Part shown: positions 9,986 through 21,600 of the stretch, piece after piece | Layout: every line of letters begins with the position of its first letter | Numbering within the stretch: position 1 is the stretch's first letter | Assembly: GCA_020698575.1 (NCBI GenBank) | Contig: CM036243.1 | Location: forward strand, 14,437,903 to 14,501,902 | Source of the DNA: Bostrychus sinensis | Lineage: Eukaryota; Chordata; Actinopteri; Gobiiformes; Eleotridae | Length of the DNA stretch: 64,000 nucleotides | Reading direction: 5' to 3' | Made by a program: the position numbers and the translations under genes | Notes under the pieces: model-generated | The model's input: the letters and a program-made list of their open reading frames with translations, nothing else | Database searches by the model: none | What the model was told of the DNA's origin: nothing

Positions 9986-11226
9986 CCACAATTCCACTTG
10001 CTTTCTTCTTCGGTGAAATATGAAGCTCAACAATTGCGGGTTTCACCGTTTACGCCCCTGCGCCATTGCGTTTCTGGCTACAGGAAAGATATTTATACTC
10101 ACGGAGCACACGGAGGACTCAGAAAACAAAACAAAAACAAATACAAAAAACCTAACTAAAAGAAACCATATTTCTAAAAGTAGAAATATTTGTGCAAACC
10201 ATCTGTAGCCTAACTTGTTTCCCTCTTTGTCATATGCTATAGGGTTAATGCAACCATAAACACAACACTTCTTCTCTGTAAGTGTGTTTTCTTCAATAGC
10301 TTTTTTCTTATTTTTAATTTCCTGTGTAATAATTTCAGTGTCAAAATTATCTTTTATCTTGTTATTCAAATTGTTTTCATATTTTAAACTCTATTCACAA
10401 ATAGCTAGACTTAAAATAAAGTGTACACTTAGATACATCTACATAGTGTATGTCTATGATGATTATGATTTGCATAGACTATATTAGGTATTTCGTATAG
10501 CCTAATGAAATCAACATGAATGTGTTGACTGAGAAAAACTGAAAAAAGTGTACATTTCAGATTTGATTTATCTTTAAGAAAGTTGAGAGTAATACTAGAG
10601 AACATTGTTAGCATTTTGATTACCTGTGACAAGAATTAATTTAGTGAGGGTGTTATTATGACTGTGATTTCACATGTGAATAAGAACCGGAAATACCCAG
10701 TAATAATGCCAATTTAGGAAAAAACTAACTTGTGAAAATACTTGCTGATGTAATGACAGCACAATGCCTTTATGCATATTAATTGTATGAATGAATATCC
10801 ATGCTAAAATGCAGAATATTTGGCACATATCAAACATGACTCATGTAATTTAGAAAAATCTGTGATGAATCAGAAGCTCTTAAGTAATATAAATATTTAT
10901 TCTGGAGTCAACTGGTGTGTCCAGGCATTTTAGAAGATTGCCAAATTTAAGAATATGAAAATGCCCAAAGACTGACAGTAACATAATAATTTATAAATAA
11001 ACAGTTTTTTTCTACATCTTTTATTACATTTTTAGAGAATTAGAAAATATTAAAAACAAATAAGGTAATATTTTTAGTTCATGTTCAGTAATACTTTTGA
11101 CATGATGTATATTAATATTTCAAAAGAACACGTCTGTTCTGATGACTGGCTACCATATACAGATGAATAATGTAAACCTTTCCGTTCATGTATTTGTTTC
11201 ATACCTCCAAATAAAAATAACCATTT

Positions 11227-11270
<44 letters not shown>

Positions 11271-12040
11271 TTATTATTATTATTATTATGGATTTTGATT
11301 GTGTTTTACATTAGTCCATGATTCATTCACTCCTCAGTCACACTGGATGGTGGTGAGCTACTTCTGTAGCCACACTTCCCCTGGGCAGACTCCGACCATC
11401 AAACACAGGCACACTGACACAGTCATTCATAGGCAAGGTGGGTGTCTAGGAAACAACAACAGTATGCAATGCTACTGATCAAACCGCCCATAATCACAAA
11501 CCATAAGGGCTTCAGAAAAGCCTTGAGTGCAATTTGACAAATGATTTTTGTTTCCACAATCCAGAAGGTGCAGAGAGAAAATGGGGTCACTCGAAAGAAA
11601 CTAGGTTTTAGTGCAGTCCTGTTAGAACAGGAAGTGGCCATCCCTAAAGGGTTTCCATGCATGCCTAGGTGCTTGCTTTTATACACCTGTGGCCATGGAA
11701 GTGATTTAATTCAGTTATTTGGGTGGGTGAGCAATTAGTTTTGGCAATATAACATATTTACCTGGATTTAACTTAATTTACATAATTAAACAATTTAAAC
11801 TAATGAAAAGTGTATTTGAAAACCTTTGTGGTTCTTTTATTTTTAGGAAACAGTAGTTTTACACTGCTCTCACTATTTTATCCTTGAATTTGCATAAACT
11901 CTTCCTGCAAAAGTCAGTCATTATTAAAATTCAGGTCCTTAAGTGCTTCAAAGGGACCCAGCCAGTTGACTCGAGGAGATCATTTGCCTGCATCTGCCTC
12001 TCGTATTAAACCTGAAAGAATGCTGCCTATGTGTGAGCGT
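9986..12040. other. Intergenic interval between ankrd49 and gpr83
   Basis: AT-rich DNA upstream of both genes. It holds a triplet repeat (11227-11289). Open frames near 10020-10370 have no recognised domain. No mre11 coding exon was recognised here. Confidence 0.5.
11227..11289. repeat. ACT/ATT triplet microsatellite
   Basis: About 15 ACT units passing directly into about six ATT units. Confidence 0.95.
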
Positions 12041-12264
12041 GATTAGTTATTATGCTGCTACAAAGGAGCTCGTCTAATGAACCAATGAGGTCGCTCCCTC
12101 TCGTTCTCTCACTCGCTCTCCTCTCCTTTCCAATCCACAAGGAGCGCGCAACATCTGTCGCGCAGCAGAGTGGCATCATCACACAACTTGTTGCTTTTGC
12201 CGGACCATCTTGGAGACACTGTCCGCACAATTGAACATAACCACAGCTAGTGAGAGGGCTTAAA
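12041..12264 (+). promoter_or_regulatory. gpr83: gpr83 proximal promoter and 5' UTR candidate
   Basis: The 220 bases before the start codon are more GC- and CpG-rich than the flanks. They carry two CCAAT boxes (12082-12086 and about 12130-12134) and a pyrimidine-rich tract with repeated CTCTC (12090-12130). No TATA box was identified, and the transcription start cannot be fixed from sequence alone. Confidence 0.4.
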
Positions 12265-12684
12265 ATGACCGTTACGGATCTTGGAGTACTTGTGCTGTTT
12301 TGGCTCGGGACGGGAGACGCACTTAACCACAGCTCACTTTTGGAAAAAGGGATATTTTCTTACTCGGAGAACCTGCTAAACGCATCCGGGCAGTTGGACA
12401 ATCGGACATCGGGCTTTTTCCTGCTGGACTTGGACGACGGTCTGCTGGAGGACTGGCGCTCTCTGGCCAGTAGGACGCGCAGCGGGGAGTCGCAGGGGGG
12501 GTGCGTCAAAGCACTGTTGGTGGCCGCGTACTCTCTCATCATTGTCATCTCGCTGTTTGGGAACACGCTCGTTTGCCATGTGGTGGTCAAAAACAAACGC
12601 GCGCAGTCCTCCACCAGCCTTTTTATAATGAATCTGGCCGTAGCGGACATCTTCATCACTGTGCTCAATACTCCCTTCACTTTG
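12265..12684 (+). CDS. gpr83: gpr83 coding exon 1
   Basis: Residues 1-140: signal peptide, glycosylated N-terminus, TM1 and TM2. The ATG at 12265 (MTVTDLGVLVLFWLG) is chosen because it starts a hydrophobic signal sequence; the in-frame GTG at 12250 is not a vertebrate start. Ends NTPFTL in phase 0 at donor GTAAGA. Open frame beyond 12684 is intron read-through. Confidence 0.95.
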
Positions 12685-15600
12685 GTAAGACTCCTGCTGG
12701 CTCTGTGCGCGCGAGTTAAGCTTTATGTTGGCGTTACACAACTTTGTAGCTCGTTAAATGGAAGTAGACAAACTTTAATCACTTGTACTCAGCTATTTTT
12801 TTTTTTTTTTTTTTTTTTTGTAGTGCTTTTGACACGATGGCACAGGATTCTCATATTGTAGGGCCTAGGTCATATGATTTTGTACTATTTGCATAAATAT
12901 ATTTTTACCTAAAGGGACTTTTAGCCTAGGCTATATGTTTATTATGGTTTATGTTGGTCTAACCCAGCCAGTACAGATTTCCACACTTCATGGCTTTGCA
13001 AAATCAATTGATGTCAGCTGGAAGGCAGGAGCCAGTATTACTCTATGGTTTAGCCACTATTTTTAAAAGAAATATGCAAATAGAAAATTCATACTTGAAC
13101 CTGATTATTTTTGTGAACAATTGCGTTCACAACCTCTTTATAGTTATGTTAACATGGCCTTTCTACTAATGACACCCCCCACCCCCACAATCCATTAACA
13201 TTTAGTTAATTTGCTGTGACAGAAGGGAACGTTGGACTTTGTGCCAGTTTTTTGTTTCATGCCAGCTGCAGAGATATTAACCATAAACAATGCCAAAATG
13301 TCTGCATACTGAGTTTGTCTGCCCTCCATTGCTGTAGTCCTATAGAAGGTTAGAAACTATTTTAAAAAGACATATCCAAAGAGAACTTCCCCAAATTTTG
13401 AACCTGAATATTTTTGTTAGTGATTGGGTCCACAAACTCACTATATTTATCTTATGGGTTAAGCTGAAGCCATGGGGCCAAGCACTGCACAGCTCAGAGG
13501 AACAAATAGAGATAGAATCAGCAGAACTCACAGAAACAGGGGAGATTAGAAGTTTGTTGTTGGTTTCTTAGTATGATCAGTTGTAGCAACCATAAAAAAC
13601 ACAAAACATCTGATTATTGACATTTCCATATCATTTTTGCCTGCGTCCACCTCAGTCTCACGCTGTAAGCCTGTATGTCGTGTCGTCAAGTGAACACAAT
13701 CTATTTGGTCAGATCCTAAAGCCCATTATCACAAACAGCATGTCCTTATAGGTCCCACCATGATCATCACCCCTTGTCCTTAAGTGCCTCAAAATCCCTT
13801 CAAAAGCTCAGTCAGAGAAAAAATGTCAGCCTAGAATCCCTTAGAGAGCCACAGAGGGTCCACTTCAGACTGTACAGCGTCTGGAGAACAGCTTTGAAAA
13901 ATGGTCAAAGATTTTGTTTGAGTGTGTGCTTGTGTGTCTCCCATAGGTGCGCTTCGTGAACAGCACCTGGGTGTTTGGGAGGGCCATGTGCCACATCAGT
14001 CGTTTTGTACAGTACTGCTCCCTGCATGTGTCCACTCTTACACTGACCGCTATAGCTCTGGACAGACGACAGGTAGGTGCACACTGTTCTTCATTGCTAG
14101 TAGAAAATAAAATGCCATAGGAGTTCATTCTTGAGTTTTAAAAATACCATATTTTCCGGACTATAGAGCGCACCTGAATATAAGCCGCACCCACCATGTT
14201 TTTGTTTTTTTAAATTAAAATGTACAAGCCGCACCGGACTATAAGCCGCCGATATCCAGGTTGAGAAATTAGATATTTACCGGATACACACTGCATGCGA
14301 ATCCGCTCCGCTGCACTGCGCCACGCACTCTGCAGTAAATATGCAGCAGTTCTAGTGAATGAGAGCGTTTCCACAGCCTCCACAGCTCTGTGCCCAGCTA
14401 CTTCCCCGTTAGAAAAGAAACCTCCGTAAAATGAAAGTGAAGTGAACTCCAAAGCAATCTCATATTAAACTATTGTTTTCTGTAATTCAGCTTCTAAACA
14501 CATAGTTGTTTTGGACTTTTTAATGGCTTTTATGGCACAAACTCATACTTCTCGCGCATGCTCTTCCCGAGCTGCTCAGGGCTCCGCAGCCCGGCGCAGC
14601 GGCGTGGAGATGGATCCAGTAGGTGAGGGTCTGCGCAGTCGTTCAGTGGCGGCCCGCGCACGCTGAAGAAAAAGCCGCATCTTTGTATAAGCTGCATGGT
14701 TCGCAGCGTGGGAAAAAAGTAGCGGCTTATAGTCCGGAAAATAATATATGCTTTTATAGGCGAAGTAAGGCGAAGTCTTGTGGGTCAATAGCCCAGAGAT
14801 TGACAGAAATTAATGTGCAGGTGCTTAGGAAAGGCTGTGAATGAAGAAATGTCTATCAATGTACAAAATATACACACAAAAAAGTAAAACTAGGGGCCCT
14901 CAGAGAACATAGACTTCTGCCAAGGCACTGGTCCTATCTCATAATGGTAGATAGATATTGTGCCCAGACTCAAACTCAAATATCCCCTTGGAATGGAGGG
15001 ATCGTGGCAGAGGGCGAGATGAGACAACGTGGACTGAATTGATGATGCTAATTTGAAAACAGGTAAGCGCAGCTTGGTGTGACCAAAAATAGGCAGACAG
15101 TTAAAAGCAAAATGTAAAGTTTTATTAAAATATCTTAAAAACAAATCTACAATAAAATGAAAGCACCTAAAAGACAGAGTTAAAAACTGAAATAAATAAA
15201 ATACTGAAAAGGGGGCCAGAGGGCAGCAGACAGCACTCTGCTGTTGCGTGTGGTTGTTGTCACGGTGCTCTTCACCTCTCGTCTTGCTTTGGACCTGCTC
15301 TGCTACTCCTGCAACACTGCTGTCACAGAGGCCTATTGCTGGAAGCCAGTTGAACAAACTCAGAGTTGCAGACTAACTTCTGGGTTGATAAAACTAAACA
15401 AATCCAAACCTAGTAACTTTGGGTTGATGTGTGGTACTGGCATAGTTCAGCCAATAGCGTTTATTCTCGAGGGGAAGAGGGCGGGGCTATCACAGCAGAG
15501 CACAGGTGAAGCTGATCACAGCAGGGACACACAGGCGAAGCTGATTGCAGTCGGCATCCTAAAAAAAGTTTGGTTTCAAATGACAGTATATTGGCAATGA

Positions 15601-18600
15601 AGATAAAACTGCTTTAAATATAAAAAATATAAAAACTCATAACCTCCACCTGTTTCATGAGTTTCAGTAAATTCTTTAGCCTATGAATGTTTTTTGTTTT
15701 TTTCTGTAACTTAAATACGTAAACATAAGCTTTGACACATTTCTTTTAATGTGAAAAAATTGAGGCCTAGAGCAAAAGGTGAGGAGAAGATGTGTCGTGT
15801 GTCATTTTGCTTACTGCTGATTAGTCCATGTTGGTTTCTCAGTCTCTAAAACAAAGCCTACCCTGTTCCAGACCAGGGCAGCTGTGTGCTTTTACCATGA
15901 CAAATAACACTGCTCTAAACCAAAACCTCTTTCTGTAGACAGAAAACTCTGAGTTTCCTCAAAGTTAATCTGAACTTACCCTGAACTTAAACTAAACCAG
16001 CTTCTAGCAATAGACCTCTGAGGCACCACTAAGCCACACAACACACAGGCCAGAGCACAACAAACAAACAGAGCCTAAGGCAATGTAGAAAATACTCATA
16101 GGGCAAGGCAAAGTTCCTCACTCTGCCCTGTGTTCAGCGTTGTGGTGCTCCTTCCATGAGTTGGCTTCCTTCTGGTGACTGTCGTGCTCCATATCCCTCG
16201 CAGTGCCCACTCTGTTCTCCCCGTCCCATTTATAGCAATCACTTTTCTTTCTGTGTTTCCTATCACAGCACAAGTGTTTGATTGCGGTACACCGGTGACT
16301 GGAGCAGAGACTCATGGTTTGGTGTTGTCTTAGCGACAGGCTGGGGAGGTTGGATTTAAAATGCATGTAGTTCTATAAACCCTAACCCTATTATATTCAG
16401 TCAACCATAGTCAGTGTGCTGCTCTCACAACACGTAACTATGTGTAGCTAGAGAGACAGCAAATAAATAATAAAGGAGGCTCCTGACAAGGGTTGCTTAT
16501 GGAGGTTCTTCTTTGTGTGATATTGTGTGATAGATTTTGTTACTGAAACACACAGCAAGACAAATGATCAGCTACACTGTACATGCAAAACATTTGAGAA
16601 AAAGATGTGGCACATGATATGGGAGCGTTAGCTTGGCTTTGACGCCAAGATGTTTTCACAGTGCTAAGCTTTGTAACAATAACAATCAATATTTATGTGC
16701 TTCGTAATTGTAACACATTAATACTAACAAAGGCGTAAGTCAGGCACAAGTGTTATAACACATTCAGTGCTAAGAGCTGTTCAGTCCCAAACTGCTGGGA
16801 ACACCAATGGCTTGTCCAAAAACCTTCAAAGAAGAGAGTAGTTATCAAAACTAAAGCTTTTAAACTAAATCTAATCTATTTATTTATTAACTATGAACTA
16901 GTATTCAAATAACTTCACCCCCTTCACCCAAAGACATGACATTGTGTGTAGATTAAACATCTGATCAATGAAACTGGACAGACGTAGCCAATTAGAATTC
17001 AGGAGCAGCACCCACATATGAAAAATGAACTGCCTCTGTACTGACAATTTAAAGCAGAACTTAGTAACTTTTTTTTTTTACCTTAAATAAACAGTTTTGG
17101 AGTCCTTGTGATGGTTAAATGAGTTGTTGGGTGGTAAATGAAGCGCCTATCATCTCCCCTGGTGTCTCTGGGCTGAAAATAACACTTGCAACAGTGAGTG
17201 CCGCTGACCTGGTGTCAGAGAAATCTCGGGTCTTGTGAGAAAGTGGCACATCACAGTTAGCAAAACAACAAGCTAGCAATTGCTTTATTTTTTGATTTTC
17301 GTCATGGCAGAGGGGCCAAATGGTGGAACAAACTTTGTATGGATACGAGGAGGAGAAAATGAAATTAAAGCCAAGCGAGGGATCACAATAGGAGTCAACT
17401 GGACTTGTATTGTTATTATTGTTGAGTATTTATGATAGGGCTTTTTGCTGAAATGTAGGGAGCAGTCTATAGAGGAAAATGAGACAAAACAGTGAAGAAA
17501 TGAGAAGAGTTACTGAGTTCCGCTTTAAAACAACCGGTCGGTTGAGATCAGTGAACACAACTTGAATGGAACCTTTTTCACATTATGCTAAAGAAAGTGA
17601 ATGGTTTGGCTGGCCAGGGTTGCAATGGTACATTCAGTTATTCAACAATTTAAATTAATTAATGCTAGGTATCAGTAAAAAGACTGTCTGAAATTTAACA
17701 TTTTGGAGATTGTGATGTCAAGACAGAAACAAAGATTATATACATTTATGTAAATTGCCTTTAATGCTTATCAGCAGAAAACAACATTTATCATAGGATT
17801 TTGGAAAGTACAACGATATAGACAAGCAAACTGCACAATGACCGTGACTCTTAGGCTATATGCACACAAAGACGAAAACGTTATCACTTCAAAAATGTTT
17901 TCTGTAAACACTGCACTGTCTCAGAAAATGTGCACGTCCACTCAAAACCACTGAAAACGCTGTAATCCATCTGCCAGGCCTGTTGGTGGTGCTGTAACAC
18001 TGCCCCAGAAAAACACAAAAAACAGATAGGTACGCACAGAAAACAGGTGCGATATAAACACATGAATGTATTATAGAACTGGATAATGAATGACATCACG
18101 ACCACGGTTGTTTTCAGTAGCCATGTTCATTGACATGTGATGCCTAAAAAGTTTTTTACTTCCACATTACTTCCACGTTGTGCGACCCATAGAGCAGTCA
18201 CACTGTGGCCCTCAAGCAAGCGCGGTCTTGCTTTGCGTACCACGTGATCGACTCTGACCAGTGGCGGGCTAGAGCTGTGACATCACAAAGCGTAAAAAGT
18301 AATTTTTTAGCCAAAAAGATTTCAAACAGGTGTCCATGGTGTAAAAACGGCTGATAAACACTACAAAACTCAACCATTTTCTCAGCTTTTGGTGCCCTGT
18401 CAGCCCACCAGGTGTTTCTTTTTACATTGCGCTCTATGGGAAAAATCCTTTCTGGGCTGTATGGGATTTTTCTGCTGCAGTTTCACAGAGTGGCCACTAA
18501 TCAAAACTGGCATCAGGGGAGAGGGGGCAGTGCCCTATCCAGGTCTTATTATACATCCATGTGTAAACATAAGAACATGGCGGGGAATATGAATGTGCGA

Positions 18601-21600
18601 GCTAGAAAGGTGACCTTAGTCTGTAGTGAGAGGAGCAGAATATTTTGCTGTAAAAGGCATAAAAAGCTTCACAGCATCTGCAGCTCGAACACGACACACT
18701 GTAAGACGCCGTTGTTGTTGTCGGAGTTCAGCACATACGGGTTAAGGGAGAGCTGGGGTTACCGTGTCAATGTTTCAGAAAAGCTGTAAACGCGGAAACA
18801 TGAACATGGCATTTTCATAAATCTTTCCACTGAAATCAGAGTAAGATTTTTTTTTTTTTTTTTGTCTCTGAATTTCAGTAACTGAAATTTGAGTATCTAT
18901 TTTTTTAAATATCAGAATAAAAAAATTGCCTTAAAAAAAACTGATACATATATTTTTGAGTCCTCAAATTTGATTGGCCAAATACAGAGACTAAAATACG
19001 GCGTAAAAAAATTAGCATGAAACATCTGTGTGACTTGCCTCATTTGCACTGGAAGCACTAGTTAATTTTCAATGTGCACAGTGAGATAATAAAAATACAT
19101 GTCTTTATGTTTGTAATTTTTTTTCTGAAATTTTTAACACTAGAAAAAATACAGTTAAGTAACATTGTGACACTAAAAGATACAAGCATTCAGCTAGCTA
19201 TGTCATATGAGTCCAGTCGTTGCTGTAATTGGCTAAAAAATGGCTAAATCAAGGTAGCAGTCGCTAGCTGGTGCCTTATTCAATGATCTCCAAATATTCT
19301 ACTAAAAGTGCCTTCCCTCTACAAACATTTTCAATGGGAGCCCTCACTGTTTGTTCTGTGGAATATATGCGTATGTGTGGAGCTGATACTCTGGCTTTTC
19401 TGTAAGGATTACATCCTCTCCCATTTTGACTGGATTGTGTTGTGGTACCACTCCAGATTATTATTGTTTTATGAGTTAGTATTTGATGGAAGTTTGACAA
19501 ATATGACTAAATATGCTGAAAAAAAAAAGTTCATATGCGCCACCGTGCTGCTCCGTTCATTCCATTTGTGTCTCCATTGGTCTCCGACTCCACACACTTC
19601 TCTGTTACTTGAAGAGCGGCTTTTGAACTAAACATACATAGAAACTGCTTTTAACCCTATTAACGCTGTTGCAAGAAAGAGACAGAAATGTGTGCAGCAG
19701 TTTATGCGCTAAAAGTTAGCAAAGCAGGTATACTTACCCAAGGCTGGCTCCTGGCATAAACTCTCCAGGAGAGGTTATGTGGTTGTTCAGGGCCACAACC
19801 ACTAGGGAGGCCACATGAGCAGAGAGGTTCTGACCGCATTCAATTTAGATGCCCACGGTTTTCCTCTGACCCCATACTCCCAGAGCACCCTCTTGTGGGG
19901 GGGTGTTCTGGGAGTATGGGGTCCGAGCCCCTCTGCTAAAGGCTGTCCGGTCCCTGTACGAACAGAGCAAGAGCTTGGTCCGCATTGCTGGTTGTAATGG
20001 TACGTTCACACCAGACGCGAATCAGGCGTCAGGTGCGAGTCATTACCATGTTAAGTCTATGAAAAGCCTTATCAGGCGTGAACACGCGTCCTGCGGCGCG
20101 AATGACGCAAATGGCGCGGCGCGAATGACGCAAATGGCGCGACGCAAATCAAGCGAATCGCGCGAATGACGTGAAATAAGCGTTTGATGCAGGAGTCCCG
20201 CGAATAGGTGAAGATGCGAACCGGCGGATGAAGCGAACAACGCAGATTCGCGTCCAACGCTCTGGTCGCGGAAGTTGAAAAATTTAAACTTCTGCGAACA
20301 TCCGCGGCGCGTTAACCAATCAGGGACCTGCTGTAGCAATGACGTGGTTACGTACGACGTAACAGGAGGGGATCCCTGCTTCGGAGATCCAGCAAAACAA
20401 TCATCGAGGCTGTCAGAGTGAACCCGGAGATAAAAGCTGCAGCCTACAGCAGCTCTTCTACTTCTATGAAGACAGGAAACAAAAACAGCCCTGATAGAAA
20501 ACACTATAAATAAAATAAATATGGCTGTTTAGGCTTTGTGTGACTGTGCTGTGGTTTGTTTGTTTGTTTATTAGGATCCCCATTAGCCATTGCCTTGACA
20601 ATGGCTACTCTTCCTGGGGGCCTCATCATAAAAATCACATTTACAACATTTAATACAATACAATCAATTCACATCACAGGTCTACAACACAGAAGTTGCA
20701 AAAAACACAAAAACATCACTCACTTTTAGAATTCACAAAAGATGTACAACCACAGTCGCAAATACATGTACACATATACATAAAAAAATACAACTTCATT
20801 TTAATTCATTAAAATATTTGAACAAAGTTTTTTTTTTTAAACTTTAGTGCTTGTTGTGTTTAATATATCTGAGGGAAGGGAGTTCCATGCTTTCATTCCC
20901 CGGAAAATAACAGTTTTTTGTCCTGCATTTCTATTACATTTTGGAAGAGTAAAATAACCATAAGCCACATGTCTTATACTAAATCTATGAAAGGCACAGC
21001 TAAATGAAAGCTTATCACATAAAACCTTTGGTACTTTTGAAACAGCAATATTTCTAAAAAAGCAAAGAAGGGCAATATTAACAGTGTTTTTCACCAATGA
21101 CCAACCTAAAGCTCTATGCATGCTGTGAATATTTGTATATGTAGAACAGTTAAGCACACGGCGTGCTGCCTTATTCTGCACTAACTGCAGTTTTCCAATG
21201 TTCTTTTCTGAAGCACTTGACCATACCGATGGTATGGTCAAGTGCTGTAGATGAGACAGAACTACAGTTTTAATAACTAGTGAAATATTTTTTTGGGGCA
21301 AATAACATGCACATCTTCTAATAACAGCTAGCTGTCTTCCCATAACTGCAACAGTGTGCTCAATCTGCTTCGACCACTGGAGTCTGCTGTCCACAATGGC
21401 TCCAAGAAGTCTTGTTTCCTCCACCTGATTGATAACTGTGCCATCCACTGACAGGCTAGTAGTTTTGGATTTGCTTTTAATTTCCAATTAGATCCAAATA
21501 AAATACTTTTTGTTTTAGTTACAAAACTAATTTATTGGCACAAGCCCACTTTACAACAGATTTTAGATTACTGTCTAAGGTACTAGACAGTTCCTTAGCA

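Noticed and set aside
10043..10369. 108-residue minus-strand frame upstream of ankrd49
   Set aside because: Low-complexity hydrophobic composition and no recognisable domain; likely chance in AT-rich DNA.
12376..12741. Long minus-strand frames opposite gpr83 exon 1
   Set aside because: Shadows of the strong GC-rich coding exon on the other strand.
14890..15600. Opposing frames of 155 and 118 residues in gpr83 intron 2
   Set aside because: No family features in either; overlap on opposite strands suggests chance.
16376..16391. CCCTAACCCTA telomere-like sequence
   Set aside because: Fewer than two and a half units; chance occurrence, not an interstitial telomere.
20043..20504. 153-residue minus-strand frame in the Harbinger-type end
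   Set aside because: Reads through the CpG word array and looks like repetitive translation (FASFAP, HSR repeats), not a Myb-like or transposase protein.
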